Shown here: positions 1-5,751 of the stretch, piece after piece
Numbering within the stretch: the first letter of the stretch is position 1
Layout of the letters: every line of letters begins with the position of its first letter
NCBI GenBank assembly: GCA_039808325.1
Contig: JBDHSU010000179.1
Coordinates: forward strand, 1-6,215
Reading direction: 5' to 3'
From: JAFKKS01 sp039808325
GTDB taxonomy: Bacteria > Pseudomonadota > Alphaproteobacteria > Rhizobiales > Xanthobacteraceae
Length of the DNA: 6,215 nucleotides
Position numbers and translations under genes: made by a program
Notes under the pieces: generated by a model
Seen by the model: only the letters and a program-made list of their open reading frames with translations
Told to the model about the DNA's origin: nothing
Databases searched by the model: none

Positions 1-13
1 ATCCGAAATCATG

Positions 14-90
14 AACGTGATCGATTCTCTTAACTTAGAGCGGGATGCGGGCGGAAAACCGCTCCACACTTTTCCTCATCCCGCTCTAGC
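14..90. repeat. Rhizobiales-type intergenic palindromic repeat
   Basis: A 12-bp perfect inverted repeat (tagagcgggatg at 36-47, catcccgctcta at 77-88) encloses a second small hairpin, gcggaaaaccgc at 51-62, followed by a cacacttttcc stretch at 65-75. The left flank reads cgtgatcgattct. From memory, this layout (flank, outer arms, inner ggaaaacc hairpin, cactttt-like stretch) is that of the intergenic repeats found in many copies in Bradyrhizobium and relatives. The arms here are a gagcgggatg variant rather than the commoner gagcatgatc type. Exact boundaries are estimated. No function is established from the sequence; it could fold in RNA or simply be a dispersed element. Confidence 0.7.
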
Positions 91-238
91 CGGATCCCTG
101 CAAGCGAGCCGACCCTCCCTCATGCCCGTACGTGTTGGAGGCTTCACGTTTGTCCGGCAGCAAGCAAGGCGTGGCTGGCCGGGGACGGCGCCCGGCCATG
201 ACGGTGTCGGGCCCCATTGCATTCCGCAGTTCCCGGTA
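91..238. other. Non-coding leader with GC-rich hairpin
   Basis: No credible gene is visible between the repeat and the operator. The one clear structure is an 8-bp stem, tggccggg at 176-183 with cccggcca at 191-198, closing a 7-base loop. No T-run follows on either strand, so it is not a convincing Rho-independent terminator. It may be a remnant or attenuating structure upstream of the operator. I could not pin a convincing -35/-10 pair here; tagtat at 237-242 is a possible -10 but lacks a well-spaced -35. Confidence 0.35.
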
Positions 239-270
239 GTATTTATGACTGACCAGTCAGTCATAAATAC
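239..270. promoter_or_regulatory. Predicted TetR operator (32-bp palindrome)
   Basis: Two perfect 15-bp arms, gtatttatgactgac (239-253) and gtcagtcataaatac (256-270), flank a 2-bp centre. The site is an AT-rich island in GC-rich DNA. Its core, tgactgac-ca-gtcagtca, has the form of operators bound by TetR-family repressors of efflux operons. It lies ten bases upstream of the TetR start at 281, so bound repressor would cover the promoter or the transcription start. It is the only site of its kind seen in the window, so autoregulation of the whole downstream operon is the simplest reading (inference). Confidence 0.8.
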
Positions 271-280
271 AGACGAATGA

Positions 281-1009
281 ATGCCGAAATTACCTGCCCG
301 CGAGAGAACCGCCCCGAAGACCACCGGAGCCCGGCCGCAGCCGGCGGTGGGGTCGCGCGGCAAGCGCGCCGCAGTCCGGACCGTGCCAAAGCCTCGCAAT
401 GCCAAGAACGCCGCCAAGAGCGCCGCCACGCGCGCCGCCATCATCGACGCCGCGCTCGATGAATTCGCCGCGCGCGGATTTGCGGCGACGCGTCTCGACG
501 ACGTGGCCCGCCGCGCCGGCGTCGCCAAGGGGACGATCTACGTCCACTTCCGCGACAAGGAGACCTTGTTCGAGGAGCTGGTGCGAGCAGCACTTGGGCC
601 GCTGCTGCGGGGAATGGAGGAGACGCCGTCGCCCGACGTTCCGCTGCGCGTCTTCGTCGAAGGGCTGGTCGATCATTTCGTCAAGGAAATCCTCGGAACG
701 CGCCGCAAGCATGTCGTGCGGCTGATCGTCACCGAGGGCGCGCGGTTCCCCTCGCTGGCGCAGATCTACTATCGCGAGGTGATCAAGCGGGCGATGGCCA
801 TCGTGCGCGGCGCGGTCGAGCGCGCGATCGCGCGCGGTGAAATCGAAGGCGACACGCTACAACGTTTCCCGCAGCTTTTCGTCGCGCCAGGCATTCTCGC
901 TCTCGTGTGGGACATGCTGTTCGCGCGCTTCGAGCCGCTCGACGCCGGCGCGCTGATGCGCGCGCACGTCGATCTTGTCTTCGCCGCGATTGGAAAGCGA
1001 CGGAAATGA
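281..1009 (+). CDS. TetR/AcrR-family transcriptional repressor
   Basis: Predicted cytoplasmic DNA-binding repressor of 242 residues that should sense a small molecule and control the efflux genes behind it. The TetR_N helix-turn-helix lies at about residues 51-100; the recognition part reads DDVARRAGVAKGTIYVHF (73-90), a near-canonical TetR signature. The remaining C-terminal helices (about 105-240) form the putative ligand and dimer domain, resembling AcrR/AefR-type regulators, but the ligand cannot be told. The first 47 residues are an Arg/Lys/Ala/Pro-rich extension ahead of the HTH, probably disordered, making the protein longer than a typical TetR (about 190-220). The start at 281 follows the operator closely and has only a weak purine stretch (agacga). 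An out-of-frame ATG at 277 overlaps it. The stop overlaps the adaptor start (ATGA, 1006-1009), so it is the first gene of the operon. Confidence 0.9.
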   Translation: MPKLPARERTAPKTTGARPQPAVGSRGKRAAVRTVPKPRNAKNAAKSAATRAAIIDAALDEFAARGFAATRLDDVARRAGVAKGTIYVHFRDKETLFEELVRAALGPLLRGMEETPSPDVPLRVFVEGLVDHFVKEILGTRRKHVVRLIVTEGARFPSLAQIYYREVIKRAMAIVRGAVERAIARGEIEGDTLQRFPQLFVAPGILALVWDMLFARFEPLDAGALMRAHVDLVFAAIGKRRK

Positions 1010-1986
1010 TCGCGCTGTCTCGCATCGCCGTTCGCGCGCTGGCCTTCGCGGCGATGCTGGCGCTCGGCGCCTGCGGGGGCAATCGCGATCAAGGCTTTCA
1101 AGGCTGGGTCGAGGCCGATCTCGTCTTCTCCGGCCCCGACGACCCCGGGCGCGTGGAGGCGCTCGCCGTGCGGGAAGGGGATACGGTTGCGGTCGGCGCG
1201 CCGTTGTTCACCGTTGACGCGGATTTGCAGAAGGCCGACGTCGCGGCGAACGAGGCGGCCGTGTCGGAAGCGAAGGCGCGCCTCGCCCGCGCGGAGGCGC
1301 AGCAGCAACGGCCGGCCGAAGTCGCCGTTCTGGAATCGCAGCAGCAGCGGGCGGAGGCGGCGTTCACGCTGTCCTCGCAAGAGCTGCAGCGCCAGCGTGC
1401 GTTGGCCGAGAGAGGGTTTACGCCGAAGGCGCAACTCGACACCGCGCAATCCAATTACAATCGCGACCAGGCGGCGCTCGAAGAGATCAAGCGGCAGATC
1501 AAGGTGGCGCGGCTTTCCTCGCGCGATGAGGACATCGCCGCCGCCCGGCAGGCGTTGGCCGCCGCCGAGGCGCGGCTGCGCGCGTCGCAGGTGAAACTCG
1601 CGCGCCGCGCCGTCACGAGTCCGGTCGCCGGCACCGTGCAGGAGGTCTATTTCCGGCCGGGCGAAATGGTGCCCGCGGGGCGGCCTGTCGTTTCGTTGCT
1701 GCCGCCAGGCAACATCAAGCTGCGCTTTTTCGTGCCGCAAGGCACCCTGCCGTCGATCAAGCTCGGTGACGCCGTACGGGTGCGCTGCGACGGTTGCGCC
1801 AATGACATCGACGCGCGTATCAGCTTCATCGCGCAACAGGCGGAATTCACGCCGCCCGTCGTCTATACGCTCGAGGAGCGGGCGAAGCTCGTCTTTCTCG
1901 TGGAGGCGCGTCCGCAAGACCCGGGAAGCCTGCGCGTCGGCCAGCCGGTGCGGGTGATCCCGACCGGCGCGCGGGCGGCGCAATGA
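1006..1986 (+). CDS. HlyD/YbhG-like periplasmic adaptor lipoprotein of ABC exporter
   Basis: Membrane-fusion (periplasmic adaptor) protein of 326 residues expected to link the inner-membrane ABC pump to an outer-membrane channel. I chose the ATG at 1006 over an in-frame ATG at 907: 907 lies deep inside the TetR gene, while 1006 gives an ATGA overlap, a ggaaag Shine-Dalgarno at 992-997 and a lipoprotein signal peptide with hydrophobic stretch and lipobox LGAC (Cys23). Order: first half of a lipoyl-like domain (about 33-71, with VREGDTVAVGAPL), a long Gln/Ala/Glu-rich alpha-hairpin (about 75-200), second lipoyl half (SPVAGTVQEVYFRPGEMV from 205), then a beta-barrel part with a Cys pair CDGC (261-264) and the AEFTPPVVYTLEERAKLVF stretch typical of YbhG-like adaptors. 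Gly, not Asp, follows Cys23, so the E. coli inner-membrane retention rule gives no help. Its end overlaps the ATPase start (ATGA). Confidence 0.88.
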   Translation: MIALSRIAVRALAFAAMLALGACGGNRDQGFQGWVEADLVFSGPDDPGRVEALAVREGDTVAVGAPLFTVDADLQKADVAANEAAVSEAKARLARAEAQQQRPAEVAVLESQQQRAEAAFTLSSQELQRQRALAERGFTPKAQLDTAQSNYNRDQAALEEIKRQIKVARLSSRDEDIAAARQALAAAEARLRASQVKLARRAVTSPVAGTVQEVYFRPGEMVPAGRPVVSLLPPGNIKLRFFVPQGTLPSIKLGDAVRVRCDGCANDIDARISFIAQQAEFTPPVVYTLEERAKLVFLVEARPQDPGSLRVGQPVRVIPTGARAAQ

Positions 1987-2915
1987 CGACGCCGTCCGAC
2001 ATCGTCATCGATGTCGAAGGGCTGACCAAAACCTTCGGCAGCCGCACCGTCGTGCGCGACCTCTCGCTGCAGGTGCGGCGCGGCGTCATCTACGGCTTTC
2101 TCGGCCCTAACGGCTCCGGCAAGACGACGACGATCCGCATGCTGTGCGGACTGCTGACGCCGGATGCGGGAAGCGGAACGACGCTCGGCTACGACATCCG
2201 CACCGAGGCCGATAAGATCAAGCGCCAGGTCGGCTACATGACGCAGCGCTTCAGCCTCTACCAGGATCTGTCGGTGCGCGAGAACCTGGAGTTCGTCGCG
2301 CGCCTCTACGGCTTGCCGAATCCGCTGCGCGCTGCGCGCGACATGATCGCGCGGATCGGTCTCTCGGGGCGGGAGGAGCAACTCGCGGGAGAACTATCCG
2401 GCGGATGGAAGCAGCGTCTCGCGCTCGCCGCCTGCACCCTGCCGAGCCCGAAGCTGTTGCTGCTCGACGAGCCGACGGCCGGTGTCGACCCCAAGGCGCG
2501 GCGCGAATTCTGGAACGAGATCCATGCGCTCGCCGCTGACGGGCTGACCGTGCTCGTCTCCACCCACTACATGGACGAAGCCGAGCGTTGCCACGAGATC
2601 GCCTATATCGCGCAAGGCGTTCTGCTCACGCACGGCACGGTCGAGGAGGTCGTCGCGCAATCCGGCCTGACGACCTACACCGCCACCGGCGGAGACATTC
2701 TCAAGCTCTCGTCCGCGCTCGATGGCAAGCCCGGCGTCGACACCGTCGCGCCGTTCGGCAACAGCCTGCATGTATCCGGCCGCGACCACGAGGCTTTGGA
2801 GAAGGCGCTCGCGCCCTATCGGGACGACCCGGCGATCACCTGGACGCCTTCCGAACCGTCGCTCGAGGACGTGTTCATCGAGTTGATGAATCGCGCCAAG
2901 GACAATTTCCGATGA
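1983..2915 (+). CDS. ABC-2 type exporter ATP-binding protein (YbhF-like, single NBD)
   Basis: Cytoplasmic ATPase of 310 residues energising the permease encoded next. All motifs are intact: Walker A GPNGSGKT (41-48), Q-loop Gln88 in GYMTQRFSLY, signature LSGGWKQR (137-144), Walker B LLLLDEP (157-163), D-loop GVDP (166-169) and H-loop His194 in STHYMDEAE. The GWKQR form of the signature and the C-terminal tail ending EPSLEDVFIELM are typical of drug/organic-compound ABC-2 exporters such as YbhF and CcmA-like proteins. E. coli YbhF fuses two such domains; here only one is present, so the working pump probably uses an ATPase homodimer. ATG overlaps the adaptor stop (1983-1986) and the stop overlaps the permease start (2912-2915), suggesting translational coupling. 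The substrate is unknown. Confidence 0.93.
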   Translation: MTTPSDIVIDVEGLTKTFGSRTVVRDLSLQVRRGVIYGFLGPNGSGKTTTIRMLCGLLTPDAGSGTTLGYDIRTEADKIKRQVGYMTQRFSLYQDLSVRENLEFVARLYGLPNPLRAARDMIARIGLSGREEQLAGELSGGWKQRLALAACTLPSPKLLLLDEPTAGVDPKARREFWNEIHALAADGLTVLVSTHYMDEAERCHEIAYIAQGVLLTHGTVEEVVAQSGLTTYTATGGDILKLSSALDGKPGVDTVAPFGNSLHVSGRDHEALEKALAPYRDDPAITWTPSEPSLEDVFIELMNRAKDNFR

Positions 2916-4051
2916 GCGCCATCGCGGCATTCGGCGGCGGCTTCTGGCGGCGTTCCGGCGCCATGCTGATCAAGGAGTTCATTCAACTCCGTCGCGATCG
3001 CGTCTCGTTCGCGATGATCGTGATAATCCCGCTGATGCAGTTGATCCTGTTTGGATACGCGATCAACACCACGCCGCGCGATCTGCCGACCGCCGTGCTC
3101 GTTCAGGAAACGAGCGATGTCGGCCGCTCCATTCTCGCGGCGTTGCAGAACACCCGGTACTTCAAGATCACCAAAGTGGTGAACGATGAAGCCGAGTTCG
3201 ATCGCCTGATCCGCTCGGGGAGCGTTCTGTTCGGCATCGAAATCCCCGCCGGATTTGAGCGTGCCCTGCGCCGTGGCGAGCAGCCGGCCCTGCTTGTGGC
3301 GGCGGACGCGACGGATCCCGTCGCCTCGGGGGCCGCGCTCGGTGCGCTGGGGCCGCTGGTGCAAACCGCGCTTATCCACGACCACGCGCTGCCCGAAAGC
3401 AATGCGCCCGCATTCCAGTTCCGCACACACGCACGCTACAACCCGGCCGCCTCGACATCGCTCAATATCGTGCCCGGCCTTGTCGGCACGATCCTCACCA
3501 TGACGATGCTGATCTTCACCGCGCTCTCCGTCACGCGCGAGATCGAACGCGGGACGATGGAAAGCCTGCTGGCGATGCCGATCACGCCGCTGGAGATCAT
3601 GGTCGGCAAGATCGTGCCCTATATCATCGTCGGCTTTGCGCAGGCGACACTGATCATCGGCGCCGGCGTTCTCATGTTCGGCGTGCCGATCTTCGGCAAT
3701 ATGCTGCTGCTCGCGGCGCTCAGCACGCTCTTCATCGCGACCAATCTCTCGGTCGGCTACACGTTCTCGACCATCGCGCAGAACCAGTTGCAGGCGATCC
3801 AGATGTCGACGATGTTCTTCCTGCCCAACATATTGCTCTCCGGCTTCATGTTTCCATTCGCCGGCATGCCGGTCTGGGCGCGGTGGATCGGAGAGTTTCT
3901 GCCGCTGACGCATTACATCCGCATCGTGCGTGCGATCATGCTCAAGGGCGCGACCTTTGCCGAACTGCACTACGATGCCGCGGCTTTGTTCGGGTTGATG
4001 CTGCTCGCGACCGCGATCGCGATCAGCCGCTTCCAGCGTACGCTGGATTGA
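2912..4051 (+). CDS. ABC-2 type transporter permease (YbhS/YbhR-like)
   Basis: Inner-membrane permease of 379 residues, close to the usual ABC-2 size of 370-380. The start at 2912 is chosen because it overlaps the ATPase stop as ATGA and gives a normal N-terminus; an in-frame upstream extension to 2588 lies wholly within the ATPase gene and is not credible. Layout: a cytoplasmic amphipathic start with LIKEFIQLRRDR (19-30), TM1 about 31-51, a periplasmic domain of about 130 residues, then five membrane segments from about residue 183 to 373. The conserved ABC-2 stretch ERGTMESLLAMPITPLEI begins at residue 212, after TM2. TM5 and the following re-entrant region contain LLSGFMFPFAGMP. Only one permease is encoded, so it should pair with itself. 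It ends the operon; its last codons contain a 16-bp palindrome. Confidence 0.93.
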   Translation: MSAIAAFGGGFWRRSGAMLIKEFIQLRRDRVSFAMIVIIPLMQLILFGYAINTTPRDLPTAVLVQETSDVGRSILAALQNTRYFKITKVVNDEAEFDRLIRSGSVLFGIEIPAGFERALRRGEQPALLVAADATDPVASGAALGALGPLVQTALIHDHALPESNAPAFQFRTHARYNPAASTSLNIVPGLVGTILTMTMLIFTALSVTREIERGTMESLLAMPITPLEIMVGKIVPYIIVGFAQATLIIGAGVLMFGVPIFGNMLLLAALSTLFIATNLSVGYTFSTIAQNQLQAIQMSTMFFLPNILLSGFMFPFAGMPVWARWIGEFLPLTHYIRIVRAIMLKGATFAELHYDAAALFGLMLLATAIAISRFQRTLD

Positions 4052-4058
4052 CGCGTCA
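4032..4058. repeat. Twin palindromes at the convergent gene junction
   Basis: A perfect 16-bp palindrome, tccagcgtacgctgga (4032-4047), sits in the last codons of the permease gene. After one base comes a perfect 10-bp palindrome, tgacgcgtca (4049-4058), formed by the two opposing TGA stop codons plus cgcg between them. The first could form a 6-bp stem with a 4-base loop in either transcript. Neither is followed by a T-run, so a Rho-independent terminator is not supported. It could still act as a 3'-end stabilising or pausing structure for both genes (inference). Confidence 0.5.
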
Positions 4059-4793
4059 GCGCCGGATCAGAAGCCCGAGCCGTCCGTACCAGCCTTCGCG
4101 ATGGGCGGAATCGGTGGCCCAGCCACCGCTTGCCGACCACTCCAACATCTTGGTGCGGAACGCCGTCACATGCATGCCGGCGCGCGCCTGCCAGTAGCTG
4201 GTGTCGCCGAGCGCCAAGGCTTCCGGGCCGATCCAGAGCAGATCGAAGGCGCGAATGCCGGTCGCTCCGCGCGCCCAATAGCCGTCGCCGATCGTCGAGA
4301 GTGAAACGCCTCCGGCAAGCATCACCGCGGGAGCCGGCTCGTACCAAAGATCGGCGCCGAACCGCGCCCCGAGATGGTCGCCGCGCACGCGGCTCTTGGG
4401 ATCGTCCGGCGCGAGGCGATGCTCTTGCGCGTCGAGGCCGGCGAATAGCGTGACCTCGAGGCGGTCCCATTTGAAGCGCCAGCCGGGCAGGGCAGAGCCC
4501 ATGATCTGCTGGCCGGTCACCGCGATGCCGCCCGGCCCACCGGCGAGGTAGCGATAGTTTCCGGTGCCGGTGAAGACCTTGACGATGAATCCGTCCTGGT
4601 CGAGCCCATTCGGCGCCCACAGTACGCCGCCGTGACTGAACATCCCGTCGCGCCAGCCTTCGAATCCAGAGAACAGCATGAAGTGAGGCGGCGTCGGCGG
4701 AGGCGGCTGCGCGCCGAGCACCGCAAGCTCGCCGCCGGCCGCTGGTGCGGTTGTCAGCAAGCTTGCAAGAATACCATTCACCACCCGACGCAT
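4056..4793 (-). CDS. BcsS-like cellulose biosynthesis protein
   Basis: Recognised as a member of the alphaproteobacterial BcsS family (cellulose biosynthesis protein BcsS), a poorly understood exported protein linked to cellulose production. The 245-residue product opens with a likely signal peptide (MRR, hydrophobic core to about 16, cleavage near APA at 16-18), then a Pro-rich linker and the family-like stretches FSGFEGWRDG (41-50), GGVLWAPNGLDQDGF and SALPGWRFKWDRLEVTLFAG. Later segments alternate polar and hydrophobic residues, and the end, WYGRLGLLIRR, fits an outer-membrane beta-barrel-like strand (inference). I prefer the ATG at 4793, which places the signal peptide at the N-terminus. 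A TTG at 4847 would add 18 residues, but it overlaps the -10 of a possible promoter. It is tail to tail with the permease, 4 bp apart. No other cellulose-synthase gene is in the window. Confidence 0.82.
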   Translation of the reverse strand: MRRVVNGILASLLTTAPAAGGELAVLGAQPPPPTPPHFMLFSGFEGWRDGMFSHGGVLWAPNGLDQDGFIVKVFTGTGNYRYLAGGPGGIAVTGQQIMGSALPGWRFKWDRLEVTLFAGLDAQEHRLAPDDPKSRVRGDHLGARFGADLWYEPAPAVMLAGGVSLSTIGDGYWARGATGIRAFDLLWIGPEALALGDTSYWQARAGMHVTAFRTKMLEWSASGGWATDSAHREGWYGRLGLLIRR

Positions 4794-4809
4794 CGAGGCC
4801 CCCGCCCCA

Positions 4810-4832
4810 CGGGTTGCGGCGCGTGCAACCCG
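4810..4832 (-). other. Stem-loop in bcsS leader
   Basis: Arms cgggttgc (4810-4817) and gcaacccg (4825-4832) form a perfect 8-bp stem with a 7-base loop, 17 bases upstream of the preferred bcsS ATG. No T-tract follows on either strand, so it is unlikely to be a terminator for the AraC gene. It would lie in the 5' leader of the bcsS mRNA if the promoter candidate just upstream is used. Confidence 0.35.
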
Positions 4833-4841
4833 ATGCCGTAA

Positions 4842-4870
4842 ATTCAATCTTGGGGTGAGAAGAGTTGCAA
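4842..4870 (-). promoter_or_regulatory. Candidate sigma70-type promoter for bcsS
   Basis: Read on the minus strand, ttgcaa (4870-4865) and ttgaat (4847-4842) are separated by 17 bases. Each matches four of six consensus positions. Transcription would start near 4836 and give a leader of about 43 bases before the ATG at 4793, while making the TTG at 4847 impossible as a start. The matches are weak and could be chance. Confidence 0.3.
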
Positions 4871-4889
4871 CCGGAACGGGACGGGAACG

Positions 4890-5672
4890 TCAGGTCCGGC
4901 GTGAAAGGCGGCGAGGCGGCGCGCCGAATTCCCGGTGCACCATCGCTGTAAAGGCGCTCGGGCTCGCATAGCCGACAGCGGAGGAAGCCGCGCCGACGGA
5001 CGCGCCGGCGCCAAGCCGCGCCAGTCCGTCGAGCGCGCGCAGCCGCGTGCGCCACTCCGCGAAGCCGAGACCGGTCTCGGCGCGGAAGAGGCGGGCGAGG
5101 GTGCGCCGGCTCGCGCCCGCCCGTTCGCTCAGGTCGTCGAGTCCGAGGTTCAAGCCGGGCGCATCGAGCAGCGCGCGGGCGGCCTTGAGCGCGCGAGAGT
5201 CACGCGGCATCGGCAGCGCATGCGCCCGCGTCTGCAGGCGCCCGAGCTCGGTGAGAAGAAGCCGAGCCACCTGGCCGCCGCGCGCGTTCTCTTCATAGGC
5301 GACGGGCTCTTCGAGCAGCGCCAGGATGAGTTCGCGCAGAAGCCCCGTGACCTCGACGAGGGTGGCGCGCTGCGGCAGCGCCGCGCAGGCGCTCTCCTCG
5401 ATGTAGACCGTGCGCATCTCGATACGGCTGCGGGCGGCGACGCCGTGCCCCTGCCGTGGCGGCATCCATAACGCGCGCGCCGGCGGGATGATCCACGCGG
5501 CGTCATCCGTCTCCACCCGCATGACGCCGACCGTCGCATGCAGAAGCTGGCCGCGGCGGTGCATGTGGAAGGGGATCTGCTCGCCGTCGTTCAAGCCACG
5601 CGCCAGCGCCGCCACCGGGCGCGGGGCGTCGTCCATGTTGGCGCGATAGACGGGTTGACGAGGGTTGGCCAT
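4890..5672 (-). CDS. AraC-family transcriptional regulator with cupin sensor domain
   Basis: Predicted cytoplasmic regulator of 260 residues, a normal AraC length. The N-terminal half is a cupin-type ligand domain with PFHMHRRGQLLHATVGVMRV (34-53), in which His36 and His38 sit at the usual cupin positions, followed by WIIPPARALWMPP (60-72). This arrangement is that of NimR/YdhB-like AraC proteins, which often control a neighbouring MFS gene. The C-terminal DNA-binding part has two helix-turn-helix units: LDDLSERAGASRRTLARLF from about 178 and VGYASPSAFTAMVHREFG from about 233. The start at 5672 (ATG) is preferred; a TTG at 5702 would add ten residues, and an ATG at 5636 would remove twelve. 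No strong Shine-Dalgarno precedes any of them. It is divergent from the MFS gene, with 79 bp between the starts, so it most likely controls that gene (inference). The effector is unknown. Confidence 0.88.
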   Translation of the reverse strand: MANPRQPVYRANMDDAPRPVAALARGLNDGEQIPFHMHRRGQLLHATVGVMRVETDDAAWIIPPARALWMPPRQGHGVAARSRIEMRTVYIEESACAALPQRATLVEVTGLLRELILALLEEPVAYEENARGGQVARLLLTELGRLQTRAHALPMPRDSRALKAARALLDAPGLNLGLDDLSERAGASRRTLARLFRAETGLGFAEWRTRLRALDGLARLGAGASVGAASSAVGYASPSAFTAMVHREFGAPPRRLSRRT

Positions 5673-5751
5673 TTCACGACGAAAATCGGCCGAACATCGC
5701 AAAATGACAAGGGGTAGTATCCAGCAGGATTCGAATTTTCAGGAGACGGCT
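5673..5751. promoter_or_regulatory. Shared divergent regulatory region, AraC gene / MFS gene
   Basis: This 79-bp gap must contain the promoters of both divergent genes and probably the AraC-protein site. It is AT-richer than its surroundings (cgaaaatc, gcaaaatgacaa, ttcgaattttc). gaaaat (5681-5686) is inverted as attttc (5735-5740), and ttgtca on the minus strand (5710-5705) is a possible -35 for the AraC gene, but no convincing -10 goes with it. A clear Shine-Dalgarno, aggag (5741-5745), lies six bases before the MFS ATG. Individual operator sites cannot be assigned. Confidence 0.5.

Noticed and set aside
176..198. GC-rich hairpin as a Rho-independent terminator
   Set aside because: The stem is strong, but there is no T-run on either side, so only a structure is reported.
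11..280. 89-codon + strand open frame in the leader
   Set aside because: It runs through the intergenic repeat, the GC hairpin and the operator palindrome, has no ribosome binding site and no recognisable protein features.
769..1983. 404-codon - strand open frame
   Set aside because: It is antisense to the TetR and adaptor genes; its Arg-rich, low-complexity product is typical of shadow frames in GC-rich DNA, while the + strand frames have clear family motifs.
2588..2911. Upstream in-frame extension of the permease
   Set aside because: Lies wholly within the ATPase gene in another frame and is Arg-rich; the ATGA-overlapping start at 2912 gives a normal ABC-2 N-terminus.
2816..3970. 384-codon - strand open frame
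   Set aside because: Antisense to the permease, with an Arg/His/Asp/Gln-rich product that looks like no protein family; the permease on the + strand is well supported.
3970..5055. 361-codon - strand open frame across bcsS and the AraC gene
   Set aside because: Different frame from both real genes on that strand; Arg/Ser-rich product without domains.
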